Positions 1 through 5,001 of a DNA stretch of 5,001 bases are shown piece by piece. The stretch lies in assembly GCA_031265715.1 (NCBI GenBank), contig JAISCG010000106.1:1-5001 (forward strand), given 5' to 3'. Below the pieces are notes generated by a model. It was not told where the DNA came from and searched no databases. It worked only from the letters and a program-made list of their open reading frames with translations. Made by a program: the position numbers and the translations under genes. This DNA comes from Holosporaceae bacterium (lineage in GTDB: Bacteria; Pseudomonadota; Alphaproteobacteria; UBA3830). Positions within the stretch are counted from its first letter, which is position 1, and the number at the start of each line of letters is the position of its first letter.

Positions 1-1269
1 CAACTTTGCGATTTTATTTTGAGTTTATCCGATATTCTTCCGGGAGAGGCGTTCAATCTGATGAAAAAATTTTTTGAAATTCATCAGAATTTTTACAAAA
101 AAAACAGCCTTTATAATGAAGAAATAAGGCCGGCTTTTCGGGGCGCCTGTCTGATGTTTGGAAAAATTGCAGAACGCGCCGATATTTCGAGCAAAGAAGC
201 GGCTGATATTATTTTTTCTCTGTTCCTTGGCGATGTTTCGAATATACATTTTTCGTTAATCAGCGGTTTTGCAAATGTTTTAAAAGATTCTGATTTAAAA
301 TCGCTCAGATCTAAAATTACCGCTCACTACAACAGCGCCGTTTTTGATGACATGACGGAGCAGGAGAAGGACGTCTTCGAAACTGCATTTCCGAGTATGG
401 GTATCAGGATATTCAGTCGCATATCCGACGAAGAGCGTCGAAACCGTGCAAAAGACAAGGTGGCGGCAAAAATAAGATTGTGGCTGAAGGAAATCGCAGA
501 TTGCCAAAATAATGCGGATGACTACATCGCAGCACTGGCATTTCCGAAGAAACAGTGCGATAACAGCATTCCGGATTCAGAAAAAAGAGAGATAGTGCAG
601 CGCATGATAGCTGCCGGCAGAGGAGAAGACGCGCTGAAGTGGGTGCGCGCATCCGTCGGTTACACCCGCGATGGTTCGGAATTGATGAAATTGGAAATTG
701 AGGCTTTGGAAATTAGTAATAAATCCTCTGAGGCTCAGGAAAAACGCCTGGTTTTGTTTGAGAAAGAATTGACGTCGGACAGTTATGAAGAGCTTGTCCG
801 GCACACAGATGAAAAGTCTCGTTCTGCAACTAAGGAAAAATTGGTACAGCTCGCTGTCGCAAGTGACAAAGTTCCGCAGGCCGTAACTTTGCTGGCGGAA
901 ATCGGACGTTTTGAGGAATGCTCTCGGTTGGTGCAGAAAAATTTGAATCTTCTGGAGAAGCAGGCAGATCATTTCGATGCGCGTGCGCGTGCAGTAGCAA
1001 AAGCTCTGCAGAACGATTATCCGCTTAGTGCTGTACTTTTGTATAGAATGCTGATTTCCAAGGCATTGGTCGACACCAATATTTCGAAAAGTACGGCTGC
1101 CGCGAAAGATTTTGCATTATGTGAGGAACTGAGCAGTAAAATAACCCTTTTCAGGGGATTCCGAACGCATGAGCAGTATTTGGATTTTTTGAAGCAGAGA
1201 CATAAAAAAGCAGATTGCTTTTGGGAGAAAATTGAAACCGCAAAGAATAAGAAGCTAAAGAAAAGGTAG
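1..1269 (+). CDS. DUF6880-like all-helical protein, 5'-truncated by the window edge
   Basis: The reading frame is open from the first base to a TAG stop, giving 422 residues with no N-terminus. A TTG at position 19 could start a 416-residue product, but I see no ribosome-binding site before it and homology-like sequence begins almost at once, so it is probably internal. Numbering from base 1, residues about 10-110 resemble the 'EAF-L-M-K-F-F-E' and 'FRGAC--FG-IAERA' helices that I recall from DUF6880 proteins. The C-terminal part has the family-like block YPLSAVLLYRML (from residue 340), then THEQY (389-393) and QRHKKADCFW (399-408). The protein looks soluble and almost wholly helical, like TPR/HEAT-type scaffolds. 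It has no signal peptide, membrane segment or evident catalytic motif, and it ends in a lysine-rich tail. From memory, family members are about 450-520 residues, so roughly 50-100 residues may be missing upstream. It lies 6 bases before the SWIM-SNF2 helicase gene, so the two are likely co-translated partners. The family call rests on remembered sequence pattern; the function is unknown. Confidence 0.72.
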   Translation, partial: QLCDFILSLSDILPGEAFNLMKKFFEIHQNFYKKNSLYNEEIRPAFRGACLMFGKIAERADISSKEAADIIFSLFLGDVSNIHFSLISGFANVLKDSDLKSLRSKITAHYNSAVFDDMTEQEKDVFETAFPSMGIRIFSRISDEERRNRAKDKVAAKIRLWLKEIADCQNNADDYIAALAFPKKQCDNSIPDSEKREIVQRMIAAGRGEDALKWVRASVGYTRDGSELMKLEIEALEISNKSSEAQEKRLVLFEKELTSDSYEELVRHTDEKSRSATKEKLVQLAVASDKVPQAVTLLAEIGRFEECSRLVQKNLNLLEKQADHFDARARAVAKALQNDYPLSAVLLYRMLISKALVDTNISKSTAAAKDFALCEELSSKITLFRGFRTHEQYLDFLKQRHKKADCFWEKIETAKNKKLKKR

Positions 1270-1271
1270 GA
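1263..1271 (+). promoter_or_regulatory. Ribosome-binding site of the SNF2 gene, overlapping the upstream stop codon
   Basis: The purine-rich string AAGGTAGGA precedes the GTG start at 1276. AAGG ends 9 bases before the start, and TAGGA ends 4 bases before it. The string contains the TAG stop of the upstream gene (1267-1269). That TAG is also in frame with the helicase gene, so the helicase cannot start further upstream. The next in-frame Met is residue 83, inside the conserved N-terminal region, so GTG is the best start. The overlap suggests translational coupling by terminating ribosomes. Confidence 0.7.
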
Positions 1272-1275
1272 CTCC

Positions 1276-4200
1276 GTGGCTACGAAAATTTATGGAAAAA
1301 CTTGGTGGGGGCAGAAGTGGTTGGACGCCTTTAATGATATAGACAATGAAAATCGTCTTCCCGGGGGTAAAATCTACGCCAACAAAGGTGCAGTGCTGAG
1401 CGTAAATATTTTGGGTAGTGTGGTAACGGGTCGGGTTCAGGGGTCCCAAAAAACTCCCCACAAAGTTGAGATCGAATTTGAAAAATTTACTCCTCAGCAG
1501 AGAGAGATTTTGAAGCAGTTGATGGAAAAATCACCGTCCACTTTGTCTGCGCTCATGAACAAAAGATTGCCATCAAAACTATACGATAACCTTAAAGATG
1601 TCGGCATTAAATTATTTCCCACTCGGTGGAGAGAAATTAGAGCCAGGTGTTCGTGTTCGGATTATGCTATTCCATGTAAGCACATCGCCGCAGTGCTTTA
1701 TTTAATTTGTGACAGGATAGATAAGGATCCTTTTGTGGTGTTCGATCTCCACGATTGCCGCCTGTCAACTCTTATCCAAAAGTTTGATAAGTATGTGGTT
1801 GCCCGGAAACCGATTCTCAATACGAGTACGTTGTTCGATAATAAAAAAACAAAGCTGACCTTCGATCAGGAAGTATTGGATCGGCTGGATTTCTCCAAAA
1901 TACCTCACCTGAAGGCTATGACGTTTGGTATTTTAAAGTCTGACATTGTTTTTTACGAAAAAAAATTTCAGGAAAAGATGAGTCTTTTCTATGATTTGAT
2001 TGGCAACGAAAAGTACAACAGGGAATTAACGGAAGAAGAGTTTTTGCAGAAATTTCCGGATGTGGAGTCCTGGCGTACCTTCGAGATATTTCTGAACGAG
2101 CAGCACAGAATAACCGAAATAAATCCGGGAATCGGAAAAAGGAAAGTAGCCGCAAACATTGATAATATATTTAATTTGTTCTGCGAAATGCCTAATTCCC
2201 TATTGCACTTACTTAATCCGAAATTGAAATTTATGTACGCTGTTTGGCAGTTTGCGGCCAGGCTGATGGAAAGAAATGCTATAATTCCGCAAATATTGCA
2301 GAATGAAAAAATGGAGACTTTGATTCGCTGGATTCCGGCCGTCTACAATGGTGAAGTACGCAGGGTTATTGACGAGTTGGCGTTGACATGTCCGAGAATT
2401 ATAAAGGGCATGAGTAATTCACATGAACAAATATCGGCCCTTTGTGCTCTGTTTGTCGCAGCCAAGAGTTCATCCGTAAATCTCTCAAAATTGCAGGGAG
2501 ATGATATTATGGATCTCTTTTTTTCGGGAAAAGCGCTCAAATTTTCCGGCTTCACCAAAAAAGAAACTCCAGAAGTTATCAATCAATGGCTTAGTAATTT
2601 TTATCTGGTAAAAAAGTCTCACAAGCTCTGCATGGAAATTAGTGAAGAAAATGATGATTTTCAGTTGGATTTGAAAATTATTCCGGATAAACAGCAGGAA
2701 CCTCTTCCTCTGCCGGAAGCATTTAAAAAAATGTCTGCTTCTACGAAATTTGAAGTTATGTCAGATATTTCTGCTCTTGCCGACCATTTTCCCGAGTTGG
2801 AGAGCGTTGTAGATCACGGAGAACCGCTGGCGTTCGATTTGGCTAACTTCACCAAAATATTTCTCGATGTACTTCCGGTATTGAAAGCCATCGGCGTGCT
2901 TATTGCGCTGCCAAAATCCCTGAGAGATGTTTTTAGGCCTCGACTTTCATTAAATTTATCGGCGAAGAAGAAAATAAGTTGCCCCGAAAAAAGTTTCGTA
3001 GATCTTGAATCGTTGCTGAATTTCGACTGGACCGTGGCCGTTGGTGAGCAAAACATCAGCGTGGAAGAGTTCAAACGGCTGTTGAAAAAGTCACACGGCC
3101 TCGTCCGCTTTGCCAATACCTACGTTTTGATGGACGAAAGTCAGATGGAGTCAATGCTGAAGCAGATGAGTAATTTGCCTCAATCTTTATCGCAGGCAGA
3201 ACTTCTGCAGGCCGCATTGTCTGAAGAATTTGAATCCGCTTCCGTGAAATTGGACGAGCAGCTTAGCAACATGTTTGCGGAAATGAAAACTTATAAGCCG
3301 AAAATACTGCCGCCGAATTTGAATGCTCAGCTTCGTCCTTACCAGGAAAGAGGATTCAGCTGGTTGGTGCAGAATATGGACATGGGATTCGGCAGCATTC
3401 TTGCCGACGACATGGGATTGGGAAAAACTTTGCAGGTTATAGCCGTAATTCTTCATATGAAGAATGAGGGAATGCTCCAAAATGAGAAGGTCTTGGTGAT
3501 AGCTCCCACCGGTTTGCTGACCAACTGGTCCCGAGAGATTGAAAAATTTACTCCGGATTTAAAGCCGCTGATTTATCACGGCAACAAAAGAGAATTGAAC
3601 GGAGAATTTGATCTTGTGCTTACCTCCTACGGGCTCATCTACCGGGATAAAGCTGAATTCCAAAAGCACAATTGGTTTTTGTTGGTGATAGATGAGGCTC
3701 AGAACATAAAGAATCCCTTCGCAAAGCAAACAAAAGCGGTGAAATCCATTGACGCCGTGCATCGCATAGCCATGAGTGGAACTCCGGTCGAGAATCGTTT
3801 GTTGGAATATTGGAGTATTTTTGATTTCACCAACAAAGGATATCTCGGAACTCACGGTGGTTTTAGGACAAAATTCGCCGTGCCGATAGAAAGAGAACGC
3901 AACAAAGAATGTCTGGACAGATTCATTCGGGTAACCTGTCCTTTTATTTTGCGCCGCTGCAAGAGTGACAGAACCATCATTGCCGATCTTCCCGAAAAAA
4001 TGGAGAATAATAAATATTGCTCACTCACAAAAGAGCAGGCAGCCCTCTATCAGGAGATATTGAATTCGTCTCTGGCTCAAATAGCCGAAAAAGAGGGCAT
4101 AGAACGCAAAGGATTGGTGTTGAAACTCATCAATTCTCTCAAGCAAGTTTGCAATCACCCGGCGCAGTACGCCAAAAAATCCGCTGCACTGCCGGATGAA

Positions 4201-4731
4201 TCCGGAAAATCCAAAATGCTGGAGGAAATTCTGAGCGAAATTCACGAATTGGGAGAGAAAACCCTCATTTTCACGCAGTACGTTGAAATGGGTAACATAC
4301 TTGTTAACCTTTTGGAAGAAAGATTCAGGCTGTCGATTCCGTTTTTAAATGGCGGATTATCCAGGGAAAATCGTGATGAGATTGTGAGCGATTTTCAGGA
4401 AAATTCCCAAACCCGCATTCTGATAGTGTCGCTAAAAGCCGGAGGCACCGGTCTGAATCTGACGGCGGCCAACCACGTGATCCACTACGATTTGTGGTGG
4501 AACCCGGCAGTCGAAGCCCAGGCCACCGACCGTGCCTATCGCATAGGACAGCAGAATAATGTTATGGTCTATCGATTATTAACCACCGGAACATTTGAAG
4601 AGCGCATCGATGAGATGATTCAAAACAAAAAAGATCTCGCAAATATTACGGTCGCAAGCGGAGAACAGTGGATTACCGAATTTAACAACAATCAATTGAA
4701 GGATCTGTTCTCACTGCGCACAGGCGTGTAA
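1276..4731 (+). CDS. SWIM zinc finger / DUF3670-like / SNF2-family ATPase (DEAD/H-like helicase), single-chain
   Basis: This is a complete 1151-residue protein from GTG to TAA. Residues 1-70 carry the YGKTWWGQKWLDAF and VTGRVQGS pattern usual at the N-terminus of bacterial SWIM proteins. A SWIM finger follows, CxC-x6-CxH with C125, C127, C134 and H136. Residues about 160-490 are mostly helical and match no domain I recognise. Residues about 500-630 resemble DUF3670, the region preceding SNF2 cores in bacteria (LLNFDWTVAVGE, then the LVRFANTYVLMDE strand). The ATPase core starts at LRPYQ (686-690). Its motifs are Walker A DDMGLGKT (711-718), PTGLLTNW (744-751), Walker B DEAQ (806-809), SGTP (834-837), LRR (892-894), LKQVCNHP (955-962), TLIFTQY (996-1002), the GGTGLNL motif V (1056-1062) and DRAYRIGQ motif VI (1085-1092). 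All catalytic residues are present, so an active cytoplasmic ATP-dependent DNA translocase or remodeller is expected. SNF2 proteins usually translocate on duplex DNA without unwinding it. The natural-looking C-terminus (ELKDLF-like, here LKDLFSLRTG) shows it is not truncated by the element behind it. The cellular process served (repair, transcription recycling or defence) cannot be told from sequence alone. Confidence 0.95.
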   Translation: MATKIYGKTWWGQKWLDAFNDIDNENRLPGGKIYANKGAVLSVNILGSVVTGRVQGSQKTPHKVEIEFEKFTPQQREILKQLMEKSPSTLSALMNKRLPSKLYDNLKDVGIKLFPTRWREIRARCSCSDYAIPCKHIAAVLYLICDRIDKDPFVVFDLHDCRLSTLIQKFDKYVVARKPILNTSTLFDNKKTKLTFDQEVLDRLDFSKIPHLKAMTFGILKSDIVFYEKKFQEKMSLFYDLIGNEKYNRELTEEEFLQKFPDVESWRTFEIFLNEQHRITEINPGIGKRKVAANIDNIFNLFCEMPNSLLHLLNPKLKFMYAVWQFAARLMERNAIIPQILQNEKMETLIRWIPAVYNGEVRRVIDELALTCPRIIKGMSNSHEQISALCALFVAAKSSSVNLSKLQGDDIMDLFFSGKALKFSGFTKKETPEVINQWLSNFYLVKKSHKLCMEISEENDDFQLDLKIIPDKQQEPLPLPEAFKKMSASTKFEVMSDISALADHFPELESVVDHGEPLAFDLANFTKIFLDVLPVLKAIGVLIALPKSLRDVFRPRLSLNLSAKKKISCPEKSFVDLESLLNFDWTVAVGEQNISVEEFKRLLKKSHGLVRFANTYVLMDESQMESMLKQMSNLPQSLSQAELLQAALSEEFESASVKLDEQLSNMFAEMKTYKPKILPPNLNAQLRPYQERGFSWLVQNMDMGFGSILADDMGLGKTLQVIAVILHMKNEGMLQNEKVLVIAPTGLLTNWSREIEKFTPDLKPLIYHGNKRELNGEFDLVLTSYGLIYRDKAEFQKHNWFLLVIDEAQNIKNPFAKQTKAVKSIDAVHRIAMSGTPVENRLLEYWSIFDFTNKGYLGTHGGFRTKFAVPIERERNKECLDRFIRVTCPFILRRCKSDRTIIADLPEKMENNKYCSLTKEQAALYQEILNSSLAQIAEKEGIERKGLVLKLINSLKQVCNHPAQYAKKSAALPDESGKSKMLEEILSEIHELGEKTLIFTQYVEMGNILVNLLEERFRLSIPFLNGGLSRENRDEIVSDFQENSQTRILIVSLKAGGTGLNLTAANHVIHYDLWWNPAVEAQATDRAYRIGQQNNVMVYRLLTTGTFEERIDEMIQNKKDLANITVASGEQWITEFNNNQLKDLFSLRTGV

Positions 4732-4740
4732 CAGACTTCC

Positions 4741-4773
4741 TGCGAAACGTCATTCTTATGGATGCGTTCCGCA
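4741..4773. repeat. Imperfect inverted repeat spanning the transposase start
   Basis: TGCGAAACG at 4741-4749 can pair with CGTTCCGCA at 4765-4773, giving 9 positions with one A/C mismatch and a 15-base loop. The candidate ATG at 4762-4764 sits at the 3' edge of the loop. No run of T follows, so this is not a standard intrinsic terminator. It could be a weak mRNA hairpin that limits transposase translation from read-through transcripts, part of an element end, or chance. Confidence 0.3.
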
Positions 4774-5001
4774 ATACAGTTGCTGTATTCGTACGCAAGA
4801 ACACAGGAAACGATCGGAAAATACAAAAAATTATACGGGAAAAGCATCGAAATCTACGAAAAATGCTCAAAAGACAGGACATGCGAGTATCTTCGCCGCG
4901 AGCTCGGCGTAATTTCCCGAGCGACGTATTTTCGTCGGAAAAAGATTCTGAAAGACCTGAACAAAGGAATTGCGCCGCCGTCGAAGCGTCCGAAGAAAGT
5001 C
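4762..5001 (+). CDS. Probable DDE-type transposase, N-terminal helix-turn-helix part, 3'-truncated by the window edge
   Basis: The frame is open from an ATG at 4762 to the window end, giving 80 residues. Residues about 38-65 (RTCEYLRRELG, then SRATYFRRKKIL) read as a DNA-binding helix-turn-helix of the 'LGISRATYYR' kind seen in IS481- and IS3-type transposases and other integrase-fold proteins. It is followed by a basic, proline-containing linker (APPSKRPKKV) of the sort that joins this domain to the DDE catalytic core. The core itself would lie beyond the right edge, so the catalytic residues are unseen and the element family cannot be fixed. No clear ribosome-binding site precedes the ATG. 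A second frame, from ATG 4758, is also open to the edge, but its product is low-complexity and basic without a recognisable fold; I prefer the 4762 frame on protein pattern. The start is 30 bases after the helicase stop and in the same frame, with no intervening stop codon. Alternatives are an orphan HTH regulator or an element remnant. Confidence 0.6.
   Translation, partial: MRSAIQLLYSYARTQETIGKYKKLYGKSIEIYEKCSKDRTCEYLRRELGVISRATYFRRKKILKDLNKGIAPPSKRPKKV
4773..4789. repeat. Perfect 7-base palindrome with 3-base spacer
   Basis: AATACAG at 4773-4779 is the exact reverse complement of CTGTATT at 4783-4789, with TTG between. It lies at the start of the transposase frame, next to the imperfect repeat at 4741-4773. 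It could be a small hairpin or a site for a dimeric DNA-binding protein such as the transposase itself. It also encodes ordinary residues (IQLLY), so chance is quite possible. Confidence 0.3.

Larger units (their letters stand above)
4732..5001 (+). mobile_element. Probable insertion sequence, left end only
   Basis: The DNA after the helicase stop leads directly into a transposase-like reading frame, so an element boundary probably lies between 4732 and about 4761. The right end is outside the window, so terminal inverted repeats and a target duplication cannot be checked, and the stated left boundary is only the earliest possible one. No remnant of another gene is visible before it. Confidence 0.4.

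Noticed and set aside
97..104. Runs of eight A here and at 1958-1965, considered as slippage or phase-variation sites.
   Set aside because: Both lie in AT-rich lysine codons inside intact frames, and I saw no meaningful alternative-frame product. Such runs are expected at this base composition.
577..972. 131-codon minus-strand frame, and other minus-strand frames of 66-100 codons through the window.
   Set aside because: All are antisense to well-supported genes, are rich in Phe, Cys, Ser and Arg as expected of complements of A-rich coding DNA, and show no ribosome-binding site or family pattern that I could recognise.
1267..1275. Possible DUF6880-SNF2 fusion by read-through of the in-frame TAG (both genes share one frame, with two codons between).
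   Set aside because: There is a good ribosome-binding site and a GTG start exactly where SWIM-family N-terminal sequence begins, and no recoding signal is seen. Two normal coupled genes is the simpler reading.
4017..4199. 60-codon plus-strand frame inside the helicase gene.
   Set aside because: It overlaps conserved SNF2 sequence in another frame and shows no protein-like pattern.
4732..4761. Intrinsic terminator after the helicase gene.
   Set aside because: There is no GC-rich stem followed by a T run in the gap. The only pairing is the imperfect repeat extending into the transposase frame.
4729..4764. Possible continuation of the helicase frame past TAA into the transposase frame.
   Set aside because: The helicase ends at a natural family C-terminus and the intervening ten codons look non-coding. 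The shared frame has a one-in-three chance of occurring.
4758..5001. Open frame from ATG 4758, overlapping the transposase frame.
   Set aside because: Its translation is basic and low in hydrophobic core residues, with no recognisable fold, whereas the 4762 frame gives a clear helix-turn-helix and linker.

Overview
The window holds one compact plus-strand gene block and the start of what looks like a mobile element. The DNA is moderately AT-rich, genes are tightly packed, and starts other than ATG are used. This fits a bacterial chromosome. The protein style (SWIM zinc finger fused to a bacterial SNF2 helicase, beside a DUF6880-like helical protein) and the type of transposase loosely suggest a PVC-group or similar environmental or gut Gram-negative bacterium. 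That taxonomic guess is weak, because there is no rRNA or other marker gene here.

Layout: (1) Positions 1-1269 carry the 3' part of a DUF6880-like all-helical protein. Its frame is open to the left edge, so the real start lies upstream. (2) After a 6-base gap, 1276-4731 encode a complete 1151-residue protein. It has a SWIM-type zinc finger near the N-terminus, a long uncharacterised middle, a DUF3670-like region, and a SNF2-family ATPase core with all its motifs. (3) From about 4762 to the right edge is the N-terminal part of a probable DDE-type transposase with a helix-turn-helix. It begins 30 bases after the helicase stop, in DNA that also holds two small inverted repeats.

The first two genes almost certainly form one transcription unit. 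The helicase ribosome-binding site overlaps the stop codon of the DUF6880-like gene, which suggests coupled translation and a shared function. The SNF2 protein should be an ATP-driven double-stranded DNA translocase or remodeller, with the SWIM finger giving nucleic-acid or protein binding. The DUF6880-like protein is a plausible partner or adaptor, but its role is unknown. The transposase is probably unrelated cargo inserted just behind the operon. No tRNA, rRNA, CRISPR array or convincing intrinsic terminator was seen, and no stretch over 300 bases lacks a gene.
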